Shown here: piece after piece, positions 22,434-33,301 of the stretch
How the letters are laid out: every line of letters begins with the position of its first letter
Position numbering within the stretch: the first letter of the stretch is position 1
The notes under the pieces: generated by a model
Told to the model about the DNA's origin: nothing
The model's input: only the letters and a program-made list of their open reading frames with translations
The model's database searches: none
Made by a program: the position numbers and the translations under genes
DNA from: Coprinellus micaceus
Lineage: Eukaryota; Basidiomycota; Agaricomycetes; Agaricales; Psathyrellaceae
Direction of reading: 5' to 3'
DNA length: 64,000 nt
NCBI GenBank assembly: GCA_951394405.1
Contig: OX596346.1
Coordinates: forward strand, 2,108,001 to 2,172,000

Positions 22434-24172
22434 TTACAGCCCGTCAAAGAACCCCTTATCGATCGCCTGGGGCTCCTGCTTCCCCTTCTTCGATATGCGT
22501 ATCGAGTCTTTCTCCTTTTCACCGAGCTTTCGCTTTTTGTTCTTCGTCTTCGTCTGGTCGACATCACTGTTATCGTCGTCAGAGTCGACTTCAACGCCGT
22601 GCTTCAAGGATAGCTTGGGAGGTTGAACCAAATCTAATGGGGGCTTCGTGGCAACTGTTGAGGTGACCTTCTTAACCGATGTACTTTCTTCCTCGTCCTC
22701 ATCGTCCGACCAATCTTCATCACCGTCGTCCTCTGCCACCTCGATCTTCTCCTCCTCAGTCCCCAGGAACTCTTCATCATCCACATCACTATCCTCATCG
22801 TCCTCATCGGCGTCTAATTCCGCATCCTTCACACTTTCCTTGAAGAACCCCTCTAGGTCTGTCATCCGCAACACATCGTCATGCCCTACACTCCCCACCC
22901 ACCGCCTCTTCGCCCTACTCAGCCCTTCCTCGCTGTCTGCATCCTCGTCCGCGTCCACGCCGGACTTCACCTTCGCGCCCTCTGCATCGTCTCCGTCTGC
23001 CGGACTGCCCTCGCCTTCCCCTACAGCTATCCGCTCGACGGGGAACTCGCCGTGGTCAGCGACCACTCCAAGGAGTTTAGTAGGGAGAATCTGCACAGCG
23101 CGGACGTAGCCGTCGCTGGAGCCTGTAAGGACGGTGCTATCAGAGTCGACACCGTCAATGTCCATGGGGACATTGCACAACGCGTCAACAGATAGCGGGT
23201 GACTACCAACGCTATTCAGTGGCTGTTCCTAGATGCAAAGAGGGTACGACGCACCCCGGAATCCTGTCCACACAATCTCCCCAGCCTTTGTTGCGGTTAA
23301 AAACCGAAATGACGCCTATCTGGGTCCCGACGAGAATCTTTGTGGACCTGAGATGATGGGTATCAGAGAGGTTCCTGAATTAAAGAGGCTAAAACCCACC
23401 CTTTAATGGCGACGATCGAGAGGAGCTCATCCTCTTGGTCCTCTGAATGTGCGATAGGTTCGGGCTTCTTGGACCGGATGTCCATGACGGACAATGTTCC
23501 GTCGCCGCTGCGCAGGGAAGTCAGAATGCCGATCGAGCCTGTCAAACCTCAACTCACCTCGTCGACACGAGCTGCTTCTTATCCGGCAACCACAGGAAAT
23601 CGGAGATGTAGTCAAAGTGCTGGGTGTATGTCTTCGCGACCTCCCGTTGTCTAGGGTCCCATAGCTTGAGAAAATGAAAGAGTAAGCATCGAACGGGAAA
23701 ATCTCGTCTTTACTCACCTTGACTGTGCCGTCATCGTCTCCCGTTGCGACCATCCAGGGCATGAGGGACTTTACACGGTTGATAGTTGCACTGCGTCAGT
23801 CAACACACGCCAGGACTCCCAGCTGTCGATGGCTACCTACTCGTGCGCTCCGCTACGAGTGTCGATACTCTGGGTTGCCGTGTCTATGATGCTGGTCGGT
23901 TACCCATGAGTCCCAGATGCAATCGAATGGGGAACCACGCACTTCAAGGCCTTCGCCTTCCCCACTGAATATAATTTTGACCCATCGTCGTTGAGAGAGA
24001 GACCACGGCAAGAGCGTTTGGAAGGTCGGATAGAGAAGATGGGTAAGGGGGATCCCTGCGAGTTGTACGAAAATGCCTTGATATGCCCTGTCAAGAGACC
24101 TGTGTAGACAATGGGCCGGTTGGGGTGGAATACGACGTCGAAGACCTGGGATCCAACGGAAACCTCAGGCAT
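22434..24172 (-). CDS. JIP5: WD40 ribosome-biogenesis protein JIP5 (WDR55)
   Basis: Seven exons: 24172-23943, 23891-23841, 23790-23718, 23664-23558, 23507-23400, 23347-23255, 23202-22434; 476 aa. The start MPEVSVGSQVFDVVFHPNRP and the blades ending in D-x-R or W-D (KLWDPRQREVAKTYTQHFD, SGDGTLSVMDIRSKK, VDRIPGHPLSVDAL, TVLTGSSDGYVRAVQ) fit the JIP5/WDR55 family of nucleolar proteins needed for rRNA processing and the large ribosomal subunit. The WD part fills the first 300 residues or so. It is followed by a strongly acidic stretch (runs of Asp/Glu) and a basic end (KNKKRKLGEKEK), as usual for the family. The last acceptor is the TAG at 23203; the nearer TAG upstream breaks the frame. It is divergent from the kinase at 24940. 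Confidence 0.9.
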
Positions 24173-24939
24173 GGTGTAATCGAGGAGGAGTTGGTGATCA
24201 TTCGTGCATCAATCCGCGAAATTCTTATTTGAGGTTATTTGCGTATGCCTATCACGGTGGGCTGGCCGCGGACAAGGGTGAACTGGAACTCTCCTGCAGC
24301 CTCTCGAGAATCGCTTTCTTCGATGCCTGGTATCTCTGGCATCCTTGAGCTTCAACGTTCGCTCTTTCTGTGTCTTAGTCAACTCACAAGGAATTGCCTT
24401 CCCTGGTTACCCTGTCCCCCATGGTCAAGTGATTCCTTGGGCTAGTTCTCTTCTCCACAGTGGCCAACGATACCCTACTTTTGCGGCATACTGGCGTTCC
24501 CCCGAGATAGTCACCGAGCGCTTGTGAAGAAACTTCGCCAGCGACCGCCGTTCGCCTGAATCCTAGCCGTCTGTGCCCGCTTAGGCTCTGCTTTGTGCTC
24601 CGGCCCGTTTCTCCACCTTGGAGAACAGAGGGAGAACAGCTCCCACATCGACGTGGCGGGCTAAAGGATAGAGTGAGGAAGGCCGCCGTCGTTGGGTCGG
24701 GTGTCGCGTCGCAACGGCGGGAGCACAGCCACGTCGACACGTGCAAGCTGACCTCGTCGACCAATGCGGCAGGTGGGCGGGATTCGGCAAGTAGGATCTA
24801 CACGCCCAAACATGAAGAAACAATGGCAATAGTTCAGTCCAGAGGCTCTGTGTTCTCATTCGTTCATTACCTTTGAACTCGATTGGTCGCCTTTTAGTCC
24901 CCTCCTCTGCATATTTACCACACCAACCTGTTTGCCACT
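24173..24939. other. Divergent promoter region
   Basis: This 767-bp gap separates JIP5 (leftwards) from the kinase gene (rightwards), so it should contain both promoters. No clear TATA box or coding sequence was found. Confidence 0.5.
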
Positions 24940-27210
24940 ATGCAGCAAGGAGCTCAGGCTGTCCTCTCGACTCGTCTTGGCCATTTTGCGGAGAATATCA
25001 CCCACACCCCCCAATTTCACTTCATCCCCCAACCCACTGGTGCTAAAGAAATACCACAAGACCTCTCTCAAGTATCACCTGCCCCAAAGGCAGTTCACCT
25101 GGCCCAGCCCCGTCCTTTCGAAATGGGAGGAGCTAGTCGGATAACCTCCGATGCGAATGTTGTCGATGAGGGTAAGTGGATCTTATGAACTCCCTGTCCT
25201 TCTCGCGTCCCGTGCCGACTAGGTCTCTCAGTTTCTCGTAAAATCTCCACCACCACACTCCAACCACCCCACGAAAAGCGTCTCGGGAGTGTTTTCGGTG
25301 GGCCCGTCTTCAGCAAGCCTCCCACTGGCACGCCGCCCAAGAACAATGCAGACGCGTCCGACAATGGGCAGGTGGCTCATCCCCCTTCAAGTCCCACCCC
25401 AGGGGGGCCTGTCTTCACACCGGCTCCGCAGCCTACGACCAACACGTTCCACATCGTACCCCAGGCGCAGCCCATCAAGGCCGCCAACCGCGTTATTGCG
25501 GCACCAGACAAAGAGGTCCCCAAAGTCGCTCAAGGTATGAATACACTGCCTGCTCTTTTGATTTTATCGATTCCTGACCTCGTGAGCAGCAACCTCCCGA
25601 TCGTCGCTCAACATTCTCAGTTTGAGCTTGGTGGACAAGCATTTCAGCGCCGCTCCGTCAGTCGCAGGCCGCCATCCAAAATACGTCATCCAGCTCCTCG
25701 ACAGGCAAGGTCGTGGGGGGATGAGCACAACGTACAGGGGGCAGCTACTATCCTCAAAGCCGCTTGGCGCAGCCGGACCTCTCGTTTTCGCCAAGCTAGT
25801 GCGCAAGGACCAGATGAAGCTAGACAACCACACCGAAATCAAGGCTTATGCCAGAATGGCTACTGCAACGCCGGACTACGGTTCCCGTCCCTTGGACTTC
25901 GAGCTGTTCGTGGCGAAACTCCAGGCGTTTGCAGATAGGGGCCTGTTCGACCCAGAGGCAACATTCCTCTTTGTACGTTGAAGTTCCTGCTCCCCGCTCT
26001 GTCGGTGATGTTCGGTCACTAAGGCCTTTCATAGGAACTTTATGTATACGACTTGATCACAGCCGCTGAGCGCGGTGCAAAGTTCAAAGCGAAGGAGAAC
26101 CTCCGACTCTGGGCAGCCCAAACCGTAAGCAGTGTTAGCCTGCAGGCGTCCTTGAAACCTAACTCGCTTTCAGGCTGCGGGAATTCACTACCTCCACTCC
26201 ATCGGTATCATTCACCGCGACGTCAAGCCCAACAACGTCCTCATCGACTGGCGACTCAACGCGCGTGTGTCCGACCTCGGCTTGGCTTGGATTTCTTCCG
26301 AAGCGAAACCTCTCCGTTCGTCAAAGAACTACGCATACCGCAACGTAGGTACCAGCTATTACAAGGCCCCCGAGGTCCAAGTCCTCGTCAGTAAACCCGG
26401 CCACAGCAACCATAGAATCAGCGACCCTTCGGAGCAAAAGCTCAAGTACGCTGCATACGGTCTCAAGGTTGACTGGTGGAGCTACGGTATGATGCTATAC
26501 GAGCTGATTCGCGTGGTCTACGGGCCTATTAAGTGGGACCCTACCCCGCAGGACCTTCCTGACTTGCTGGAAGCCCGGAAGCGATTACAGATTATAAAAA
26601 AGCAACAGGCCGCGAAGAAAGGAGCGGACAGGAGGGAAGGAGTAAATGCGCAGGAAGGAGCAGACGCGAGGGGAGGAGTAAGCGCGCAGGAAGTAGCAAA
26701 TACTCAAGGAGAAACCGAGCAGGAAGGGGCAAATGCACAGGAAGGGGCGACCGAGCGGGAAGAACCAGTCGATCCCTGGTCCAAGGCCTTGACCGCGCGC
26801 AACGTCCCTCAAGAATTCCATGGCCTCTTGGAAAAGGTTGGTGAAATTGAAGTATATATCGTGCCGACAAAAGGCTCACACGCCATGCAGGTTCTCGCGA
26901 TTAGGCCCAAGGACCGTGCTGGCTTCGACGAGATATGCGATGATGATTACTTCAGCCAGGAACTGCAACGATCCATCTTCTACGACTTGCCTGCACTCTG
27001 TAGGTGCATTCTATCGAACATGTCCAACGCTGAATTGACCACCGTCCTGTAGCTTCTTCGCGCAAGGAGAAACGCAAGCCGGAGTCGTTGTACGCGAAGA
27101 ACGAGAACTGCGATGCCAGCCTGACCGTTGAATTCCACACCAAGAGTTCCGGCCCCGATATCCTCTCTTGGATCAACCCCGAAACCACCCTTTTTAAGGG
27201 CCTCAATTAA
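24940..27210 (+). CDS. Serine/threonine protein kinase 1
   Basis: Six exons: 24940-25171, 25223-25534, 25590-25972, 26035-26124, 26174-26999, 27053-27210; 666 aa. The first 200 residues are Pro/Ser/Thr-rich and lack a domain. A kinase fold follows: glycine loop RQGRGGMSTTYRG, lysine in VFAKLV, catalytic loop HSIGIIHRDVKPNNVLI (Asp about 355), SDLGLAW as the magnesium motif (DLG for DFG), and GTSYYKAPE (about 398-406), then KVDWWSYGMMLYEL. All catalytic residues are present, so activity is likely; substrate unknown. Between the helices of the C-lobe sits a low-complexity insert of 6-residue units (AQEGA-type, 26620-26766). The exon 4/5 junction lies at the same place and phase as in the kinase gene at 61873-63858. 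It is convergent with the NTF2-fold gene. Confidence 0.88.
26620..26766 (+). repeat. Degenerate 18-bp coding repeat in kinase 1
   Basis: About seven units of 18 bp encode six-residue repeats such as GVNAQE, GADARG, GVSAQE and ANAQEG. The units have diverged by substitution but keep the frame. It is a likely disordered acidic insertion in the kinase C-lobe, prone to length change between strains. Confidence 0.7.
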
Positions 27211-27482
27211 GCGGTGTAGACGAAGGCGCCCCATTTTATTTCCTCGCTCATGTTATCGTTTTATATTGCCTTCTTAAGGTTTGACTCCCCCTCCGTCACC
27301 TGCCCAAACCCCGTGCCGCTCACTCTTCGTCTCGTTACCCTCTGCTTCCCACGTTATACCACTGATGGATATCGCCCAGTGCGGGGACGACGAGTGAAAA
27401 GATGGATGTATTTCTAACGAATGCATATCGTGTATTCCATGACCCAATGACGACATCTTTTAAACCTCCCAGCTTTGGCCTC

Positions 27483-28502
27483 TCAGTTCTGAGACAGCTT
27501 CCTGCTTGTATCGTCACCGACTCGTTCGGAACGCTTCCCGTTTCCGTGGAGGATCTTGGCGGATGTCGCATCCAGGTTCTCCATTTCCGTTCTCATGCCA
27601 CTAGTGCTGTCCTCCATTCTCCCGGACTCACCTAGACGTACGTTCAGTCGTGGTCGCGATTCGGTGAAGGTGTTCGGGACGTACCAAGACTTCCGTTTTT
27701 GTTGGCCCTCCTGCGCCGACGGCGAGCCTTCAGATCGTCCTCTAGACCCTTCCGAGCAACGAATATGCCAAGACGTTGTATGACCGTGGAAATCATCCCA
27801 ATGAGGGTACCCATCCAGACAAGCGCCAAAGAAATCACCATCTTGAGCGGCGGCAAGAAGAGACCAGCTACGTCCTAAGATAATGGGGTCAGCATCGAAT
27901 AGCACAGTTGTGAAGCACGTCCAGCGTACGTCGGGGTGCATCAGGTCCTCCTGGTAGGCGATGTAGTGAAGACCGCTCTGCTTCTTCAGCGTCAGTCGGG
28001 TGAACATCCTGTGGGCGATGTCAGAGTGTGTCGAGAGCCGGCGACTTTGGGCTCAGTGACTTACTTCGACGTGCTAGGCCACATGGGCAAGTACCGCAGA
28101 TTGAGATGCTGAGTGACGTCGAGGATCAGGATATCCTGTGCTTTGTCGTATACTGAAGAAGCCGGCTTTCTGTCACATTTCCAAGGATGGGTGGGATAGG
28201 GCTGACATACCGACGTGCGTCACAACCCCTTTCGTCCTCGGAGAGATGATGTGAAGCCATCTGGAATGGGCGTTCCCAATCAGACACTCCTTACCATAGG
28301 ACGGAGAACTGCGAAGTGCGTACTGGTAGAGCTTCAGAACCTTATCCCGGCTCCTTGGACCCGCCTCCACTTGAAACACAGGATACTTGAAACCCGCATC
28401 CTGCAAGAAATACTTCTCGATCGCCGCCTTCTGGACGTCAGGAGAATGGACGCAGTCGATGAGATCGAAGACCTTGTAGATCTCCTTCGGCGGGTTCTCC
28501 AT
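27483..28502 (-). CDS. SigF-like NTF2-fold protein with a transmembrane helix
   Basis: Five exons: 28502-28211, 28152-28065, 28008-27930, 27874-27685, 27631-27483; 265 aa. The start ENPPKEIYKVFDLIDC, the strands VYDKAQDILILDVTQHLNL and MFTRLTLKKQSGLHYIAYQED, and overall size fit the fungal proteins annotated as SigF-like NTF2-like domain. That fold is a cone with a ligand pocket; no catalytic activity can be read from sequence. A hydrophobic helix (MVISLALVWMGTLIGMISTVI, about residues 165-185) followed by a basic stretch (KARRRRRRANKN) suggests anchoring in a membrane with the basic side in the cytosol. It is divergent from the gene at 29199. Confidence 0.75.
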
Positions 28503-29198
28503 GTGGCGAGGGGGAGTGGGGTATTCGGGGAGAAGAATTAGGCGCCTGATGTCCCGTTTTGAGCGGTTTTGGTGCCGTCGTTTCCTAAATCAGCCTTGTT
28601 CCCGATGGATGGGCGGCATTGGATTGATCCACCTTGTCCCCTTTTCATCCGACGATCGTGATCCGTTCCACGGGGCAGTCAGAAAAAAAAAGGTCCAAAC
28701 TGGAGTAACCGAAGGTCCAGATCTCAGTCATTCAAGCTGCTGAATGACTGGAGGCACGCAGTCCTAAGCATCGACGATGGACCTGGCACGACTCTCAAAC
28801 GGCATTGCCGATCCGCTTGGGATGCAGGACGACGTCAAGGGAATACAAGATCCGTTGTGAAAATGAAAACCAGCACGCTCGAAGATCGAGACGAAAGGCA
28901 AACCGTGAAAGATCGATTGGCTCAACAAAGGCCGGGAGCCACACAACTAAACAAAGGAACCCGCATGAGGCGATGCATGAAACACATAAAAAGGTTCTAG
29001 CCAACTCTGCACCCCCCATAGACACTCTAAAAGACATCTCGATTATATCCCGACTCACGATTTATACCACAGTAAGTCTTCGCTTACCATGTTACGAAGA
29101 CCCCTCTAACTGAGTGTGATTCGGATTGTGATCACAGACTTTCCCGCCTCCTGTCATCCTTAACCGGATCTCTAGGCTACATCCTCCCACTTCTCCTT
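28503..29198. other. Divergent promoter region
   Basis: A gap of 696 bp between the starts of the NTF2-fold gene and the Ser/Pro-rich gene. No coding sequence or clear core-promoter element was identified. Confidence 0.5.
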
Positions 29199-30065
29199 AT
29201 GTCCGGCCGACAGACGAGATCGAAGTCAAACTCCCCTCAAGGGGGAGATCTAACGGCTGCTCGTAGGTCACCCAGGACGAACCTGCGAACGAGCCCATAC
29301 CCTTCACCCTCTTCTTCTTCTCGCACCTCGCCATCGCCAAGCGCTCTTGAGCTAGCTGAGGCCTGGCAGGAGAACGGTCTCGCATCCCTTGGATTGTCTC
29401 CTGCTGCTGCTTCGAAGCAGGGGCCGGGGAGGAACGGCCAATTGCCCCATTCTTCCCCCGGACTTGACAACATTTATTCGGACGGCTCTACATCTGTCAC
29501 GTTGAGCGCCCCGTCTCCTGAAGCCAAGTCTCCGCTGAGCTCTCCGCCAACGTCATCGACTGCACGGTCACAATCCCCCCCACCATCTCGGTCCCCATCC
29601 CCATCCCCTGCTCCTTCAAGCCAGGTTACTCGACGGGTGACGAGGTCATGTGCTGGGGATGTCGAGCTGGACCCATTCCAAGACAACCTCCCATCGTGTT
29701 CACGGAAAGCGAGCCCAAGGAGTAAGGACATGGAACCACCGGAGGACGAACCAGAGCGTTTGGAATGGACTAAGGAGGTGGAGAAGGTCAAGTCGATACT
29801 ACCCCATCTCCCCTCGAATCCTCAGCCGTGGCGAGCTCTAGATCCTGGGCTTGTGAAGCACATCATGCTGTGTGAAGAAGTGCGGGCAGGGCGGGAGAGG
29901 CCTGGGGGTCGACCTTCAAAGCTCGCTGAAGGTGAATCCCATCCATTCCACTCCGTTGCAACTGCTAATTACCATTCCTCAGGTCCCACCCTCGTCCCAG
30001 CCTCACTATCGCCTCGCCTGCGCCGGCAATACGGGGCAGTGCCCTTTCCAATCACAACCCATTGA
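29199..30065 (+). CDS. Ser/Pro-rich protein of unknown function
   Basis: Two exons: 29199-29931 and 29983-30065, giving 271 aa. The intron is 51 nt with donor GTGAAT, a CTAAT branch-like site and acceptor CAG; it has no stop and is a multiple of three, so an unspliced 288-residue form is also possible. The first 200 residues are dominated by Ser, Pro and Thr with scattered Arg (TRSKSNSPQG, RRVTRSC). A more ordered segment follows (LEWTKEVEKVKSILPHLP, WRALDPGLVKHIMLCEEVRAG). No family was recognised. It is convergent with THR4, with only 146 bp between stops. Confidence 0.55.
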   Translation: MSGRQTRSKSNSPQGGDLTAARRSPRTNLRTSPYPSPSSSSRTSPSPSALELAEAWQENGLASLGLSPAAASKQGPGRNGQLPHSSPGLDNIYSDGSTSVTLSAPSPEAKSPLSSPPTSSTARSQSPPPSRSPSPSPAPSSQVTRRVTRSCAGDVELDPFQDNLPSCSRKASPRSKDMEPPEDEPERLEWTKEVEKVKSILPHLPSNPQPWRALDPGLVKHIMLCEEVRAGRERPGGRPSKLAEGESHPFHSVATANYHSSGPTLVPASLSPRLRRQYGAVPFPITTH

Positions 30066-30211
30066 CGATATACATTCATGACTTTATGTCAGCTATTTAG
30101 TACACTATTAGATATCTTCTCCCTAGTCCTTAGATCCATTCTAATGCCATGGTTTATGTAACACCAGTAGTGCCCGGTTGGCTGGTATACTTTTAGATCT
30201 AGCTTTAAAGT

Positions 30212-31994
30212 TTAAACAGTGGCGAACTGCTCGATGACGGCCTTCACCAAGTCGATGTCAGGACGCTCGACATCGATGACGCTGCGCTCCTTCTCCAGCA
30301 GTCCGTGGAACTCGGCGGGGAGAACGTCACGCTCGAAGTTGAGGCTTGACGAGCCCTCAAGGGCTTTTGAAACTGCCTCGGAGAACTTGGCGGGGTGAGC
30401 CGTTGAGAGAATGATTTGGCGGACGTTTTCCGCACTAAAATGGAGGTATAAACATCACGATATACAGCTAGAAGCTAAGTGGGAACATACTTCTGAGGAG
30501 CGAGGCGGCGGGCAGCGGTGAGACCCACCGCCGTGTGTGGGTCCGCAACGTATGAGGGCCGTCCGTCGAACAGGGTCTTGATCGTTTGAAGAGTCTGATT
30601 GGGGTAAGTTAGTTCTGGCACACGGAACCAACAGATCGCGCACCTCTTGATCGGAGACGCGTTCAGCAAGGAAGTCCCTGCGAGCTTGCTCCAAGGCGGC
30701 CACGGGGACCTCTACCCGTCCCTCTGCCTTGACCTTATTCATCCACCCGTTGAGAATGGCACCGGCGTCCCGCCGACGTTCTTCCACTGGCCCAGAAGTT
30801 GTCTCGTAGGCGAGGTACCACAAGAGTCGCTCGAAGTTAGAGGATACGAGGATGTCCATGGCAGGGCTCAGGGTCCCCTTCACGCCGCTTGCATCGACTG
30901 CAATGGCTGACTCCGTAGCCGGTGACTCCGAGTCGACTTTCTCGTACCTTCCGCTCTTCCAGAACCGAGCTAGGATATCGTTGGCATTGGTAGCCACAAC
31001 GAGCTTGCCGATGGGGAGACCCATCTTCTTGGCGTAGTAGCCGGCGAGGATGTCACCAAAGTTTCCAGTGGGAACAACGTATTGAATGTCGATGTCTTCT
31101 GGAGACGTGTCGGCGGGGAGTTGCGAGCGGATATGGAAGAAGGAGAGGAAGTAGTAGACGGTCTGGGCAAGGATACGGGCCCAGTTGATGGAGTTGACGG
31201 CTCCGAGATGGTGTTTGGCATTGAACTCCTTATCGGCAAAGAGAGCCTTGACTATGTCCTGGCAGTCATCAAATGTTGCTTTCACGGCGATGTTGTGGAC
31301 GTTGGCGTCGGTGACAGTTGTCATTTGGGCCTCCTGGACGGGTGACACACGGCCCTTGGGGTGGAGGATGAAGATGGAGACGTTCTCCTTGCCGCGGAGG
31401 CCGTAGATGGCAGCACTGAGGGGGATGAGCAACGCGCAATCTGGTTACTAGAAAGATCGCGCACCTTCCGGTATCTCCACTCGTAGCCCCGACCACAGTC
31501 AACGTCTCGGGCGCCTGCCCAGCCGCCTTGACGGCGTTTCTCCGGGCGAGGAAGAACTCGAATAAGTTGCCGAGGAGCTGGAGAGCGACATCTTTGAAAG
31601 CGAAAGTGGGCCCATGGAAAAGCTCCAAGACGAATGACTTGTCGTCCAGCTTGTGGAGTGGCGTAACATCGGGATGACGGAAGGTGCTGTACGACCTCTC
31701 GACCAGGGAGACGAGCTCCTTCTTGGAGATCTCTTCGGGAGAGATGTACAGAGAGAGGACAGCTACTGAGAGCTCTACGAAAGAGTAGTTCTTCCACTCG
31801 TTGATCCAGTTTTCGGGGAGTTGGGGAATGGATTCTGGGATATAGAGCCCTCCATTAGGGGCCAATCCCATGAGGACTGTCTGTAGCGAGACCGGGCTAG
31901 TTTTCAGTACATTTTACGATTTTGGAGCGGAGAGTGGGTTGACCTCCTCGAAAGACAGCTTCTGGTCTCCTCCTCTGGTCGAAAAGTACTTCAT
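30212..31994 (-). CDS. THR4: Threonine synthase
   Basis: Five exons: 31994-31944, 31880-31465, 31415-30644, 30594-30491, 30434-30212; 521 aa, close to the 514 of the yeast enzyme. PLP-dependent conversion of O-phosphohomoserine to threonine, the last step of threonine synthesis, cytosolic. Markers: MKYFSTRGGDQKLSFEE at the start, FHGPTFAFKDVALQ with the PLP lysine (about K113), VVGATSGDTGSAAIYGLRG spanning intron 2, VVPTGNFGDILAGYYAKKM, DPHTAVGLTAARRL and LSTAHPAKFSEAV. These are all standard for the fungal THR4 type. The first donor (GTCAAC) is weak but is the only one that joins SFEE to VLMGLAPNGGLY correctly. Confidence 0.96.
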
Positions 31995-33301
31995 GGTGGT
32001 ATGGTGGAGGGAAGAATCGATTGAACAAACTTTGCGCGGAGTCATTCAATATTGATCGAGAACGGGCTCGGCCGATGGCGCCGAGAGTGCTGGGCACTTA
32101 CGTCGGTTTCCACCAAGCAATACCGAGTTCATGTGCGCCAGAGAGTCGCGTTTCGGAGGTCGGTGGTCACCATCTAGAGGAACCCTGGGCAGGTAGATGC
32201 ACCAGCAATTGGGTATCGTGAGATGGCACAGAAGCGGCACTCTCCAACACCGCTTGTTAAGGTGAAGATTCTCGCCGAGGTACAGCCAAGAACTTCGCTG
32301 AGGGCCGCGTTAAAGGCTGGTGGTCGAGGGCGCGTCGACAGAATACCTTCGTTCGACGTTCAGGGACCCAGGTGCTCTATTCAAGGGAGCTGCGGCGACC
32401 TATGTGCGCTCTGAACAGGATTCTTGTGTTCTCCGGGTTTCAGGGATTTCACAGAGTCGATGATGAGGGTTCGAAAGATGGGTCGGAAGTGATGGAGGCT
32501 GCCTCTCGAGGACGTAATGGCAGGCCAAGCCAACTGAGTCCAATATCGTGGACGGAACCCTGTACATAGATTGACTAATTTGAGAGCCCAACTTCAACTC
32601 TCCTCGAGTCCGTTAGCATCTGAGCTTTGGGTGTTCCGACTCTAACGAGCACCTTCACCGAAGAGTATCGGTTCCCGGATCCATAGTCGAAACCCTCCCA
32701 TCTTTGTTCGAACCACAGCCCGGAGACTGTGCATACATCTGATCATATCAGTACATTGTTTCCCCGGACTAATTTAGCCATCCTTTGAGCGCCCGTCGTG
32801 AGCGCTAACTCGACTGCTGCGGAGCGTACAACATAGATGATAGCATCCGACATACTAAAGGGGACGAAGATCCGACGGAAGGAGTGGCAGATCCAGTTCC
32901 CAGCGCTTCGAGGGTTCATGGGCGCTCAGATCTATTGACCGGGTGTCTAGGCTTGTGGAGAGGAGTGTGATTGCTCAGCCCTACAGCTATTTGATATCAT
33001 TTCCTCGAGGAGATCCCCCGAGCGGGACGGGGTGGTTCTGGATGCACCCTCCGTTCCGAGTGTTTACAGGAAACGCCGCTCGGGCGAATGAGAATGGGGC
33101 ATACTTGCTGTGGCGAGTGCGCAGCGGATGGAAATAGTTCAAATCTAGGATACAGGTATTACAGCCCTGTGAAGGGCCGACCAAACATGAGGTCAAAGTT
33201 TACTAAGATAAGTCTTCGAAGAGTCCAGTGATACTAGATCATGTCCATGGAAGAAAGCCGGCCGACTCGGGAAATAGTGAAACAGGGGAAGGAAGCCACG
33301 G
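31995..33301. other. Gene-free stretch
   Basis: About 1.3 kb upstream of THR4. It holds the THR4 promoter and the 3' UTR of the next minus-strand gene. Only short overlapping frames were found, none supported. Confidence 0.45.
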
